DNA from: Limosilactobacillus gastricus DSM 16045
Lineage (GTDB): Bacteria; Bacillota; Bacilli; Lactobacillales; Lactobacillaceae
Direction of reading: 5' to 3'
Assembly: GCF_001434365.1 (NCBI RefSeq)
Contig: NZ_AZFN01000002.1
Coordinates: forward strand, 1-64,000
Length of the DNA: 64,000 bases
Position 1 is the first letter of the stretch, and every line of letters begins with the position of its first letter. Positions 33,377 to 42,872 of this stretch are shown here, piece by piece. The notes beneath the pieces are model-generated. The model was given only the letters and a program-made list of their open reading frames with translations. It was not told the DNA's origin and did not search any database. The position numbers were made by a program, and so were the translations under genes.

Positions 33377-34402
33377 ATGGAAACTAAAATTTTTCAGCCT
33401 CAGCAAATCGCAGAAGCGGCCCACTTGATTCAGCAAGGGCAATTGGTCGCTTTTCCGACCGAAACGGTTTATGGTTTAGGGGCGGATGCAACTAATCCCC
33501 AAGCCGTTCGCCAAGTCTATCAAGCCAAGGGGCGACCAAGTGATAATCCTTTGATTGTTCACGTCAGTTCGCCAGCTATGGTGGGTCAATATGCTGCGGA
33601 TATTCCCGTTAAAGCGCAAAAGTTGATGAATCATTTTTGGCCGGGTTCGTTAACGATTATTTTGCCAATCAAACCCAACGTACTTGATCCAGTGGTCACG
33701 GGTGGTTTACAAACCGTAGCTTTTCGTTTGCCGGATAATCAAGTAATCCTTGATCTTATTAATCAAGCAGGGGTACCGATTGTCGGACCGTCAGCTAATA
33801 CTTCCGGGAAACCTAGTCCCACTACGGCACAGCATGTTTATCATGATTTAAAGGGCAAAATTGCGGGGATCGTGGATGATGGGCCCACCCAAGTTGGCCT
33901 CGAATCAACGGTGATTGATTTATCAACGGATGAACCTGCTATTTTACGGCCAGGGGTGGTGACCGAAGACGAAATTGAGCAGGTGATCGGTCCGTTACGG
34001 GTTGATCATCATCAAGTTAAGGCGAATGAAACGCCGAAAGCGCCTGGAATGAAGTATAAGCACTATGCCCCCAATGCACAGGTACTAATGGTGGCGGATG
34101 AAGATTGGGAGCTTGTAAAGGATCGGCTAACTGATTCCACCGTGGGGGTCTTGGTAACGGATGATCATTTAAAGCAATTAGCTTTAGCTGATCAAATTCC
34201 GACATACTCCTTAGGTCAAGATGTGGCTTCGGCCGCTCAGCGTTTGTTTGCCGGTTTACGCTGGTTTGATGATCAACCAACCATTAAAACGATTTATGCG
34301 CAAACTTTTGCTAAGCAAGGAGTTGGCGAAGCTTATATGAATCGCTTGAATAAATCAGCCGGGGGACAATATTTTACGGGTAAAACAAATAAGTCGGTTT
34401 AA
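33377..34402 (+). CDS. L-threonylcarbamoyladenylate synthase, Sua5 type
   Basis: A 341-residue two-domain protein. The N-terminal YrdC-like domain (FPTETVYGLGADATNP, KGRPSDNPLIVHV, GPSANTSGKPSPT) makes threonylcarbamoyl-AMP for the t6A modification of ANN-decoding tRNAs. A linker (KAPGMKYKHYAPNAQV) leads to the C-terminal Sua5 domain, distinguishing it from the shorter TsaC. It starts one base after the prmC stop. Confidence 0.95.
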   Translation: METKIFQPQQIAEAAHLIQQGQLVAFPTETVYGLGADATNPQAVRQVYQAKGRPSDNPLIVHVSSPAMVGQYAADIPVKAQKLMNHFWPGSLTIILPIKPNVLDPVVTGGLQTVAFRLPDNQVILDLINQAGVPIVGPSANTSGKPSPTTAQHVYHDLKGKIAGIVDDGPTQVGLESTVIDLSTDEPAILRPGVVTEDEIEQVIGPLRVDHHQVKANETPKAPGMKYKHYAPNAQVLMVADEDWELVKDRLTDSTVGVLVTDDHLKQLALADQIPTYSLGQDVASAAQRLFAGLRWFDDQPTIKTIYAQTFAKQGVGEAYMNRLNKSAGGQYFTGKTNKSV

Positions 34403-34437
34403 GATTCTAGTAATAATAATGAAGGGAAAACATAACC

Positions 34438-35073
34438 ATGGCAAAATTTGAAGTGATGGATCATCCATTAATTCAACATAAATTAACAATGATTCGGGAT
34501 AAAAACGTGGGGACGAAAGTCTTTCGGGAAACGGTTCGGGAAATTTCGACCTTGATGACTTATGAAGTATCGCGGACTATGCCCTTAAAAGATGTGGAGG
34601 TTGAAACTCCGATTTGTAAAACAACCAAAAAATCTTTAGCGGGGAAAAAGGTTGCCATTATTCCGATTTTACGGGCTGGTTTAGGAATGGTTGACGGTAT
34701 TACGGAAATGATACCAGCTGCTAAGATTGGGTTTATTGGCATGTATCGTGATGAAACTACATTGAAGCCCCATGAATATTTCGTGAAATTGCCTGAAGAT
34801 ATTGCCGAACGGCAGTTATTTATTGTGGACCCTATGTTGGCTACAGGGGGATCGGCCGTAATGGCAATCGACGCCTTGAAGAAACGGGGGGCGAAAGAAA
34901 CGGCGATGAAATTCGTTAGTTTAGTGGCAGCTCCTGAAGGGGTTAAGGCGATTCAAGAAGCCTTTCCTGATGTAGACATCTTTACCGCGGCTCTTGATGA
35001 TCATCTGAACGAAGATGGTTACATTGTGCCAGGCTTAGGGGATGCCGGCGATCGATTATTTGGAACTAAATAA
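34438..35073 (+). CDS. upp: Uracil phosphoribosyltransferase
   Basis: A 211-residue enzyme converting uracil and PRPP to UMP. The PRPP-binding region is DPMLATGGS and the uracil-binding end is [13 protein letters not shown], both characteristic of Upp. It sits 35 bases after sua5 with its own site (GAAGGG). In many lactobacilli upp directly precedes the atp operon; here a maltose module and a YibE/F pair lie between. Confidence 0.97.
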   Translation: MAKFEVMDHPLIQHKLTMIRDKNVGTKVFRETVREISTLMTYEVSRTMPLKDVEVETPICKTTKKSLAGKKVAIIPILRAGLGMVDGITEMIPAAKIGFIGMYRDETTLKPHEYFVKLPEDIAERQLFIVDPMLATGGSAVMAIDALKKRGAKETAMKFVSLVAAPEGVKAIQEAFPDVDIFTAALDDHLNEDGYIVPGLGDAGDRLFGTK

Positions 35074-35081
35074 TAATTTTG

Positions 35082-35116
35082 AACCTCGAAGGTTACTAAC
35101 TACCTCCGGGGTTTTC
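35082..35116 (+). terminator. Terminator after upp
   Basis: GAACCTCGAAGGT with ACCTCCGGGGTTTTC; stem has bulges and the T run is short. Confidence 0.55.
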
Positions 35117-35150
35117 GTGTAATTAGTGATTGGGTACAGGAAGAAAATTA

Positions 35151-36095
35151 ATGATAACGATCAAAGACATTGCAAAACGCGCCGGAGTTTCGGTGTCGAC
35201 GGCTTCGCGAGCCTTGAACCATAATTCTCGAATCAGTCAAAAAACCATTGATCGGGTGGAAAAAATTGCTAACGAGTTAGGCTATCAGCCTAATCAAAGT
35301 GCGAAAACATTGTCGAGTGGAGAATCAACGGCGGTTGGGGTAATTTTTCCAGTAACGGAAAAAGATGCGCCAGCCAATCCCTTTCATTTGGATCTGATTC
35401 GCGGGATGAATACTGAACTCCAAACGATGGGGCGTGTTTTATCGGTGGCAATCTGTCAGACCAGCGAAGCGCTCCTGACCAATGTTAAACAGATGGTGGA
35501 ACAGGCAAAGATTCACCATTTTTTGGTACTGTATTCCTATCAAGATGATCCGGTCACCCAATACTTACGCGAGAGTGGCCAAAATTTTGTGGTGGTGGGA
35601 ACGCCAGATAATCCCAAGGATCGATTTGTCGATAATAACAACCTATTAGCAGGGAAAAAGGCAACCATTTTTTTGTTGGAGCAGTATCAGGTGCACCATC
35701 CCTTGTTCATTCGTTCGACTGGCCATTGGAACTATGAAAAAAATCGGGAAGAAGGCTATCGGTCAACATTACCGGAGGCCGATCAATTAGTTCTGCAAAT
35801 TAGTGAACAGACAACTAATCAGCAGTTACGACAATTTGTTGAGGATCATCCAGAGATTGATGGGATTGTCGCAGCCGATGATATTGAATTATTGATCTTT
35901 TATCATAACCTTGGTTTTCTTTCAGAAATTTATCAAGTCCCAACCGTTTGTTTTAATTCTAGTCGCTTAATTGATATGGCGGGGCTCAAGGTTGATAAGG
36001 TTGATATGCAACCTAAATTAATCGGGCAACAAGCAGTGAAATTATTATTTAAGCCGCAACAACATCAAAAGTTGATTGGTTTTGATATTCAGTAA
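35151..36095 (+). CDS. LacI-family regulator, probable maltose operon regulator
   Basis: A 314-residue repressor-type protein. The N-terminal helix-turn-helix and hinge are typical (TIKDIAKRAGVSVSTASRAL, then GYQPNQSAKTLSSG). A periplasmic-binding-like sugar domain follows, slightly short of the usual ~330 residues. The start at 35151 follows AGGAAG; a TTG at 35130 has no site. It lies directly upstream of the maltose transporter and phosphorylase, whose promoter contains LacI-type palindromes. Role inferred from position. Confidence 0.9.
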   Translation: MITIKDIAKRAGVSVSTASRALNHNSRISQKTIDRVEKIANELGYQPNQSAKTLSSGESTAVGVIFPVTEKDAPANPFHLDLIRGMNTELQTMGRVLSVAICQTSEALLTNVKQMVEQAKIHHFLVLYSYQDDPVTQYLRESGQNFVVVGTPDNPKDRFVDNNNLLAGKKATIFLLEQYQVHHPLFIRSTGHWNYEKNREEGYRSTLPEADQLVLQISEQTTNQQLRQFVEDHPEIDGIVAADDIELLIFYHNLGFLSEIYQVPTVCFNSSRLIDMAGLKVDKVDMQPKLIGQQAVKLLFKPQQHQKLIGFDIQ

Positions 36096-36160
36096 AACTA
36101 TTCGGCATTATGTAAGAATGCTTGATGGTTTTGAATGTAATTGTAGACCCAGAAGATAGT

Positions 36161-36195
36161 GGGCTGAAGAGGGGATCCCTGTTCAGTCTTTTTTT
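36161..36195 (+). terminator. Terminator after the LacI gene
   Basis: GGCTGAAGAGGGGA pairs with TCCCTGTTCAGTC, followed by seven T residues. Confidence 0.75.
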
Positions 36196-36215
36196 ATGCA
36201 ATCGATAACATAAAA

Positions 36216-36280
36216 TTTGCGCAAACGCTTGCAAAAACTGTGACGGTTTGTTATATTAAAGTACGTAAAGCGCTTACAAA
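36216..36280 (+). promoter_or_regulatory. Maltose operon promoter with two LacI/CcpA-type operators
   Basis: TTGCAA (36229-36234), 17-base spacer, TATATT (36252-36257). Site 1, GCAAACGCTTGC (36221-36232), is a near-palindrome around CG overlapping the -35. Site 2, GTAAAGCGCTTAC (36265-36277), lies just after the expected start of transcription and, read on the minus strand, resembles a cre site (TGTAAGCGCTTTAC). They suit the local LacI protein and CcpA. Confidence 0.75.
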
Positions 36281-36308
36281 GATCAGCGATATCTAAGGAG
36301 ATACATTT

Positions 36309-37652
36309 ATGGATAATAAATTAACAACTTCTGGGTTGCCGATGTTATCACGCAGTATGATCTGGATGATTAACTTCGGTTTCCTAGGGGTGCAAACCGC
36401 ATTTACCTTACAAAGTTCCCAAATGTCACGGATTTTCCAAACCTTGGGAGCGGATCCCAACAATTTGGGATGGTTCTTCATTTTGCCACCATTAGCCGGA
36501 ATCATTGTGCAACCAATTGTTGGTTACTATTCTGACCGGACCTGGGCACCTAAATTGGGTGGGCGTCGGTTACCTTACTTAATTCTGGGGACGATTGTGG
36601 CCGTAATTGTCATGATCCTGCTGCCAAATTCGGGTAGTTTTGGCTTTGGTTATGGTTCACTTGCCGCCCTTTGGTTTGGTGCCGTAACCGTTGCCTTCTT
36701 GGATCTGTCCTCAAACGTTGCGATGCAACCATTTAAGATGATGGTTGGGGACATGGTGAATGATAAGCAAAAGAGTTATGCTTATGGGATTCAAAGTTTC
36801 TTATCTAATACAGGGGCTGTTTTAGCCGCCATCTTCCCATTCTTGCTAACCTGGTTTGGAGTGGCCAATACAGCTAAAAAGGGTGTTGTACCGCAATCAG
36901 TGGTAATTGCCTTTTACGTGGGGGCAGCCTTATTAGTGGTTACCAGTCTCTTTACGATTTTACGAGTTAAGGAATATGATCCAGCTACTTATGCGAAGTA
37001 TCATGGGATTTCGGAAACTGACAACTCTGAAGGTGGTAACTGGTTAACCCTGTTAAAGCAGGCACCAAAAGCCTTCTGGACGGTTACTTTAGTTCAATTC
37101 TTCTGTTGGTTTGCCTTCCAATACCTATGGACATATTCAGCCGGGGCAATTGCCCAAAACGTTTGGCACACAACCAATGCCACGTCAGCAGCTTACCAAG
37201 CTGCTGGGAACTGGTACGGGGTATTAGCCGCCGTACAATCTATCGCTGCCGTTGTTTGGTCATATGTTTTGGCTAAAGTGCCTAACCAATACCACAAGGT
37301 TGGTTACGCCGGTAGTTTATTATTAGGAGCGGTTGGATTCCTGTCTGTCTTCTTCATTCATAACCAATATGCTTTAATCGTTTCCTATGCCCTTGTCGGA
37401 ATTGCATGGGCTGGGATGAACACTTACCCATTAACGATCGTTACCAACGCCTTATCAGGAAAGCACATGGGAACTTACTTAGGTCTCTTCAACGGATCAA
37501 TTTGTCTTCCACAGATCGTGGCCTCTGTCTTTAGTTTTGCCCTATTCCCAATGTTAGGTGGTTCACAAGTTAACATGTTCTTGCTAGCCGGGATTGTGAT
37601 GGTTATTGGGGCCTTATCAGTGGCAACGATTAAAGAAACACACCAAGCATAA
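36309..37652 (+). CDS. Maltose/oligosaccharide MFS transporter (GPH/SLC45-like)
   Basis: A 447-residue, 12-helix major facilitator with the opening WMINFGFLGVQTAFTLQSSQMSRIFQTLGAD and GRRLPYLILG, typical of the MalT-like sugar:proton symporters paired with maltose phosphorylase in lactobacilli. A charged loop near the middle separates two six-helix halves. AAGGAG precedes the ATG. It is first in the operon with maltose phosphorylase and beta-phosphoglucomutase. Substrate inferred from that context. Confidence 0.9.
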   Translation: MDNKLTTSGLPMLSRSMIWMINFGFLGVQTAFTLQSSQMSRIFQTLGADPNNLGWFFILPPLAGIIVQPIVGYYSDRTWAPKLGGRRLPYLILGTIVAVIVMILLPNSGSFGFGYGSLAALWFGAVTVAFLDLSSNVAMQPFKMMVGDMVNDKQKSYAYGIQSFLSNTGAVLAAIFPFLLTWFGVANTAKKGVVPQSVVIAFYVGAALLVVTSLFTILRVKEYDPATYAKYHGISETDNSEGGNWLTLLKQAPKAFWTVTLVQFFCWFAFQYLWTYSAGAIAQNVWHTTNATSAAYQAAGNWYGVLAAVQSIAAVVWSYVLAKVPNQYHKVGYAGSLLLGAVGFLSVFFIHNQYALIVSYALVGIAWAGMNTYPLTIVTNALSGKHMGTYLGLFNGSICLPQIVASVFSFALFPMLGGSQVNMFLLAGIVMVIGALSVATIKETHQA

Positions 37653-37672
37653 GTTAAAGGAGAATATTTCAT

Positions 37673-39925
37673 ATGAAGCGAACTTTTGAAGTGGCTCCCT
37701 GGCACGTTACGACAACACAATGGGATCCCGAAAATAAGCGATTACAAGAATCAATGACCAGCCTAGGAAATGAAAATCTGGGAATGCGTGGCTTTTATGA
37801 AGAAGGCTATTCTGGCGATACCCTGGAAGGACTTTATCTAGGTGGTGTCTGGTATCCAGACAAAACCCGGGTTGGTTGGTGGAAGAACGGTTATCCAAAG
37901 TATTTTGGGAAGGTCATTAACGCCGTTAATTTCATTAAATTGCCGATTAAAGTCAATGGTGAACAACTAGATCTAGCCAAGCAAACGCCAAGTGACTTCA
38001 AGCTTGATTTAGATATGCAAGCAGCAAAACTCACGCGTTCTTTTACGGCTGAAGTTGGTGGTACCCAAGTTGAATTTAACTTTGAACGGTTTATTAGTGC
38101 CGCTACCAAGGAATTAGTTGGCCAACGACTAACGGTTAAAAATCTTGGAGATCAAGCAGCAGAAGTTGAAGTATCTAGCTTGATTGATGCAGACGTGCGC
38201 AACGAAGATGCCAACTACGATGAACAATTCTGGAATGTTTTAAATACTGCCACAGAAGACAACCACGCTTTAATGACGGCGATTACCAAAGAAAATAACT
38301 TTGGGACGGAACGCTTCACAGTTGGTTTTGAAAGTTCGGTCAAGACATCGATGGATCAAGTCGACACGGTCAAGACAGAACAACAAGTTGGTTTAGTTTA
38401 CCGGCAAAACTTGTCTGCTGGGGCTGAATTAACCTTTGAAAAACGATCTGTCTTCGTTTCATCACGTGATTTTGCGGATGAAGAAGCGATCGTGGATCGG
38501 TTACATGGCCTAACTAGTGAATTAGATCAGGCTAACTTTGATGATCTTTTAGCGGCCCACACAGATGAATGGGCGGATCGTTGGACCAAGTCCGATGTTA
38601 AGATTGCTGGTGACGATGAAGCGCAACAAGGAATTCGTTTCAATCTCTTCCAATTATTCTCGACCTACTATGGGAATGATTCTCGGTTGAATATCGGGCC
38701 CAAAGGGTTTACTGGTGAAAAATACGGTGGGGCAACCTACTGGGATACCGAAGCCTTTGCCATTCCGGTTTACTTGGGAGTTGCTGATCCAGCCGTGACG
38801 CGGAACCTCTTAATGTATCGTTACAACCAATTAGATGGTGCCTTCGTTAATGCCCAAGAACAAGGCTTGAAGGGCGCCTTATACCCAATGGTGACCTTCA
38901 ACGGGATTGAATGTCATAATGAATGGGAAATTACTTTTGAAGAAATTCACCGGAATGGGGACATTGCTTTTGCTATCTATAACTATACTCGTTACACGGG
39001 CGACAAGTCTTATGTGCTCCATGAAGGTAGTAAGGTCTTAACGGAAATCTCTCGTTTCTGGGCGGACCGGGTACATTACTCCCAACGGGCTGGTAAATAT
39101 ATGTTAGCCGGGGTGACCGGACCTGATGAATACCAAAACAATGTTGATAATAACTGGTATACCAATTTGCTTGCTCAATGGACCCTTAAGTACACTTTGG
39201 AAGTCTTAACAGAAGTTGATCCTGAAGTTGCTCAAGATTTACAAGTTTCTGATGAAGAAAAGGCCCACTGGCAAGAAATTGTTGATCAAATGTATCTGCC
39301 AGAAGATCATGAATTAGGAATCTTTGTAGAAAACGATGGTTTCTTAAATAAGGACTTAAAGCCAGTTAGTGAATTAGCTGACAGTGACCTACCATTAAAC
39401 CAAAACTGGTCATGGGATAAAATCTTACGTTCGCCATACATCAAGCAAGGGGATGTTCTGCAAGGAATCTGGGACTTTATTGATGACTTTACGCCTGAAC
39501 AAAAGGCCAAGAACTTTGATTTCTATGAACCATTGACGGTTCATGAATCAAGCTTATCAGCTTCAATTCACTCCATTCTTGCGGCCGACTTGCATAAAGA
39601 AGATCAAGCGGTTGAAATGTATGAGCGGACTTCGCGCTTGGATCTTGACAATTACAATAACGATACGGTAGATGGACTGCACATTACCTCGATGACTGGA
39701 TCGTGGTTAGCAATTGTCCAAGGTTTTGCGGGAATGCGGATTCGCAACGATCAACTGCATTATGCACCATTCTTGCCAAAGAAGTGGGATTCATACCAAT
39801 TCCGGCAACAATTCCGGGGCCGGGTCATTGAAGTGACGGTGGATGCTAACGGAACGAAACTTGAATTGATCTCTGGTGAACCATTAACAGTTGATCTAGA
39901 TGGTCAAACGGTTGATTTAAAATAA
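37673..39925 (+). CDS. Maltose phosphorylase (GH65)
   Basis: A 750-residue cytosolic enzyme that splits maltose with phosphate into glucose and beta-glucose 1-phosphate. Length and motifs match GH65: GGATYWDTEAFAIPVYLG, LYPMVTFNGIECHNEWEITFEEIH, and the catalytic Glu in TGPDEYQNNVDNNWYTN (residue ~487). The C-terminal region (TVDGLHITSMTGSWLAIVQG) includes the phosphate-binding segment. Kojibiose or trehalose phosphorylase are alternatives within the family; the beta-PGM neighbour fits any of them. Confidence 0.93.
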   Translation: MKRTFEVAPWHVTTTQWDPENKRLQESMTSLGNENLGMRGFYEEGYSGDTLEGLYLGGVWYPDKTRVGWWKNGYPKYFGKVINAVNFIKLPIKVNGEQLDLAKQTPSDFKLDLDMQAAKLTRSFTAEVGGTQVEFNFERFISAATKELVGQRLTVKNLGDQAAEVEVSSLIDADVRNEDANYDEQFWNVLNTATEDNHALMTAITKENNFGTERFTVGFESSVKTSMDQVDTVKTEQQVGLVYRQNLSAGAELTFEKRSVFVSSRDFADEEAIVDRLHGLTSELDQANFDDLLAAHTDEWADRWTKSDVKIAGDDEAQQGIRFNLFQLFSTYYGNDSRLNIGPKGFTGEKYGGATYWDTEAFAIPVYLGVADPAVTRNLLMYRYNQLDGAFVNAQEQGLKGALYPMVTFNGIECHNEWEITFEEIHRNGDIAFAIYNYTRYTGDKSYVLHEGSKVLTEISRFWADRVHYSQRAGKYMLAGVTGPDEYQNNVDNNWYTNLLAQWTLKYTLEVLTEVDPEVAQDLQVSDEEKAHWQEIVDQMYLPEDHELGIFVENDGFLNKDLKPVSELADSDLPLNQNWSWDKILRSPYIKQGDVLQGIWDFIDDFTPEQKAKNFDFYEPLTVHESSLSASIHSILAADLHKEDQAVEMYERTSRLDLDNYNNDTVDGLHITSMTGSWLAIVQGFAGMRIRNDQLHYAPFLPKKWDSYQFRQQFRGRVIEVTVDANGTKLELISGEPLTVDLDGQTVDLK

Positions 39926-39936
39926 GAGGAGTCAAA

Positions 39937-40599
39937 ATGAATTTTGAACAAATCAAGGGCTTTGCTTTTGACCTAGATGGGGTGATTGCTGATACTGCCC
40001 GCTTTCATGGTCAAGCTTGGCACCAATTAGCCGATCAAGTGGGGACTCCTTGGACTCAAGAACTGGCTGATGGCTTAAAAGGTGTCGGTCGGATGGATTC
40101 ATTGGAAATGATTCTTAAGGCTGGCGGTCATGAAAATGATTACTCGTTAGCCGAAAAAGAAGCACTGGCCAAAGCCAAAAATGATAATTACTTACGCTTG
40201 GTGGAAACACTTACTCCCGAAGATATCCTTCCAGGGATGAAAGATTTCTTAGATGAATTAAAAGCGGCTGATTATCAATTGATTTTAGCTTCGGCTTCTA
40301 AGAACGCTCCAAAGGTGTTGAAGTATTTGGAACTAAGTGATTACTTTGTGGATATTGTTGATCCAGCTCAGTTAGCACATAGTAAACCAGCTCCTGATAT
40401 CTACATCCAAGCTGCTAAACAACTTGGCCTCAGTCCAGACGAAGTAGCTGGTGTTGAAGATGCACAAGCCGGCGTGGATGCGATTAACGCGGCGGATGAA
40501 TTGTCAATCGGGATCGGGACGAACTTAACGAATGCGGTCGTTCGCTTCGATCAAACTAGTGATGTCTCTTTAGCGGCCTTAAAGGCTAAATTACAATAA
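39937..40599 (+). CDS. pgmB: Beta-phosphoglucomutase
   Basis: A 220-residue HAD-family enzyme that converts beta-glucose 1-phosphate to glucose 6-phosphate. The nucleophile motif is FDLDGVIADTA, the cap begins ARFHGQAW, and later motifs are LASASKNA and GVEDAQAGVDAINAA. It starts 11 bases after maltose phosphorylase, whose product it uses, completing the energy-saving maltose route. Confidence 0.95.
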   Translation: MNFEQIKGFAFDLDGVIADTARFHGQAWHQLADQVGTPWTQELADGLKGVGRMDSLEMILKAGGHENDYSLAEKEALAKAKNDNYLRLVETLTPEDILPGMKDFLDELKAADYQLILASASKNAPKVLKYLELSDYFVDIVDPAQLAHSKPAPDIYIQAAKQLGLSPDEVAGVEDAQAGVDAINAADELSIGIGTNLTNAVVRFDQTSDVSLAALKAKLQ

Positions 40600-40616
40600 G
40601 AATTAATAGCGGTTTC

Positions 40617-40653
40617 AACGGTCCGGTAACTTTTAGTTGCCGGATCGTTTTTT
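40617..40653 (+). terminator. Terminator of the maltose operon
   Basis: AACGGTCCGG-AAC with GTT-CCGGATCGTT, then T residues. Confidence 0.85.
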
Positions 40654-40671
40654 AAAATTTTGATAAGTTGG

Positions 40672-40699
40672 TTCGATTAGATAATTCTTGCGGTACAAT
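40672..40699 (+). promoter_or_regulatory. Promoter of the YibE/F pair
   Basis: TTCGAT (40672-40677), 16-base spacer, TACAAT (40694-40699). Confidence 0.5.
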
Positions 40700-40729
40700 C
40701 AATAGGGAATTTTTTAGAGGAGTAAGCCC

Positions 40730-41860
40730 ATGATTTTATCTTGGATAAAGGCGCATCGCCTGATGTTAATCGTGATGATTGTCATCGGGATAGGTGCGAT
40801 GTTTTTTGTCACGCATAACCAAACTTTATATCGAACCCCCATTGCCAAAGTAATCGCCGTTAAGAACGGTCATCCGCAAAAGCAAACTGACCAATTCGAA
40901 AATGAGGATAGTGAAACCAACCAAACTTTAACCGTTCGCATGCTGAATGGTCGTTATCGCGGTCAGACCCTAACCGTAAAAAATCAATTTACTAAATCAG
41001 GGGCTATGGATCAACGTTACCGAGTGGGCGACCAAATTTTTCTAACCCAGCTTAGTAAACAACATGGTCAATTATCAACCTATATTAAAGGTTACAAGCG
41101 GGACGTCGTATTAGTTTTTCTCACTTGGCTGGTAATTGCTCTGCTGTTGTTGATGATGACTACCAGTGGCTCCTTAGCCCTATTAAGTGTCGCTTTGAAT
41201 GTTGTACTCTTTATTATTGCCATAAAGTTAAACGAGTTCACTAAGGGTGACAATGCCTTGTTAATTTTCTCCGTGCTCGCGGTTTTATTTTGCTTTTTAA
41301 GCCTGCTCCTAGTTTTAGGCCCCAATAAGAAGATGCTCGCCACCTTTTTTGCGACTGTGATTGCCACCAGTGTTTCCATGCTGATTAGCTTATTAGTGAT
41401 GGCAATGACACATGATCGAGGAATTTATTTTGAGTCGATGGAATACGTTACCCAAGTACCACGCTCGATTTTTATTGCCGAAACGCTTTTAGGGTCCTTA
41501 GGGGCGGTGATGGATGAATCTTCTGATATTATCGCCACTCTCTTTGAATTGAAAGAAATTGATCCAGAGGTGACGGCCGGACAACTTTTTATCTCTGGAC
41601 GCAATATTGGTAAAACCATTATGGGTCCCTTAATTAACGTCTTGTTCCTAATTTTTATGGCGGATACTTTTACCTCAGCGTTACTATATATCAAAAATGG
41701 CAATAACTGGGGATATACCTTTGCAATGAATATGAGTCTCGGGACGGTTCAAAGTTTAGTTAGTGGAATCGGAATCGTCTTGGCAATTCCGTTAGTAAGT
41801 GCCTTTGCGGCATTGTTGTTAGGAAAGCGGGGGAAAAAATGTCAACAATTACAGCCTTAG
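40730..41860 (+). CDS. YibE/F family membrane protein, first gene
   Basis: A 376-residue protein of the YibE/F family (COG5438). One N-terminal helix, an extracytoplasmic beta-rich domain of about 100 residues with a VKNGHPQKQTDQFENEDSE-like start, then about seven helices. The motif region SSDIIATLFELKEIDPEVTAGQLFISGRNIGKTIMG is well conserved in the family. Function unknown; some homologues are called transporters. It overlaps the next gene by 22 bases. Confidence 0.85.
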   Translation: MILSWIKAHRLMLIVMIVIGIGAMFFVTHNQTLYRTPIAKVIAVKNGHPQKQTDQFENEDSETNQTLTVRMLNGRYRGQTLTVKNQFTKSGAMDQRYRVGDQIFLTQLSKQHGQLSTYIKGYKRDVVLVFLTWLVIALLLLMMTTSGSLALLSVALNVVLFIIAIKLNEFTKGDNALLIFSVLAVLFCFLSLLLVLGPNKKMLATFFATVIATSVSMLISLLVMAMTHDRGIYFESMEYVTQVPRSIFIAETLLGSLGAVMDESSDIIATLFELKEIDPEVTAGQLFISGRNIGKTIMGPLINVLFLIFMADTFTSALLYIKNGNNWGYTFAMNMSLGTVQSLVSGIGIVLAIPLVSAFAALLLGKRGKKCQQLQP

Positions 41861-42609
41861 GGTTAGTATTAATTATTTTGATGGTGCTAATCGGTGGTAA
41901 GCAGGGTTGGATAGCCTTTTGGTCCTTGATCCTTAATTTTGGCTTTTTGTTCGGGGCGATTGTTTTGATTGCCTTTCACGTTCCGCCACTATTAGTTACT
42001 TTAACCACCGGGATCATAATCTTAGCCATCACCATTTTTATGGGAGAAGATGATTTACAAACAACCGTGGCGGCTTTTTATGCTTCTGTGGTTGTCATGA
42101 TCTTATTATTAATCTTGATTATTGTGGTTGAATATTGGGCCCAGGCGCAAGGCTTTGGAATTGAAGATAGTGATGATTTAGAAGGAATGTCATTATTAAT
42201 TGGTACGAGTTTTTTAAGTGTTGCCATCACAACCGCCGTGTTAAGCACCCTTGGTGCGATTGCTGAAGCTGCCATGGCCATTACGGCCGGATTAGCCGAA
42301 ATCTTGAATCGTCATCCCAAAACCCCCGATCAACAATTAGTTAAAAGTGGGATGCAGATTGGTCACCAAATCATTGGGACAACCCTTAATACCTTGTTCT
42401 TTGGTTTTTTTGGCGGCTTATTAGCACTTTTCGTATGGTTTGCCGGTTTAGATTATTCGTTGGGAACAATTATGAATAATAAGATTTTTGTTCTGGAAAT
42501 GATTGCGGTTTTAATTTCGTTTTTAGCGGTGATTCTCACGGTGCCGGTGGCAACCTGGACGATGGTGTGGCGTCATCGTCACCATTCGGTCAGCAAAAAA
42601 GAAGTCTGA
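41839..42609 (+). CDS. YibE/F family membrane protein, second gene
   Basis: A 256-residue all-helical membrane protein of the same family, lacking the extracytoplasmic domain. It repeats the core segment in diverged form (GAIAEAAMAITAGLAEILNRHPKTPDQQLVKSGMQIGHQIIGTTLNTLFF). The pair probably forms a hetero-oligomer. The large overlap with the upstream gene suggests translational coupling. Function unknown. Confidence 0.85.
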   Translation: MSTITALGLVLIILMVLIGGKQGWIAFWSLILNFGFLFGAIVLIAFHVPPLLVTLTTGIIILAITIFMGEDDLQTTVAAFYASVVVMILLLILIIVVEYWAQAQGFGIEDSDDLEGMSLLIGTSFLSVAITTAVLSTLGAIAEAAMAITAGLAEILNRHPKTPDQQLVKSGMQIGHQIIGTTLNTLFFGFFGGLLALFVWFAGLDYSLGTIMNNKIFVLEMIAVLISFLAVILTVPVATWTMVWRHRHHSVSKKEV

Positions 42610-42872
42610 AAATATATTTGGTCGTAATCGGCTTTATTTTCGCAAAAAATGCGACAAATTCTTAAAATAGTTTTAATAATTTCACATAAAATAAACCGTT
42701 TTCATTAAGTAAATCCCTTTATAGCAAGGGATAAGGCTTTTGGAATAACTTTGAAATTTCGTTATAAAAATGATATATTAGAGAACGTAACTACGCTAGA
42801 TAATGTCATTTAAAAAGATCTCTGCCACGTTACAACCAAATTATTGTTATAAAGAAAAGAGGTGAGATATAA
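42610..42872. other. Intergenic region upstream of the ATP synthase operon
   Basis: AT-rich, 263 bases. It contains the atp promoter, a small CGCAAAAAATGCG hairpin, and AACCGTTTTCA (about 42695-42706), which read on the minus strand partly fits a CcpA cre site. No atpI-like frame is present. Confidence 0.5.
42751..42779 (+). promoter_or_regulatory. Promoter of the ATP synthase operon
   Basis: TTGAAA (42751-42756), 17-base spacer, TG-A-TATATT (hexamer 42774-42779), an extended -10 promoter. Confidence 0.75.

Noticed and set aside
42693-42708. A cre-like site upstream of the ATP synthase promoter.
   Set aside because: Only half of the consensus fits; kept as a remark in the intergenic entry.
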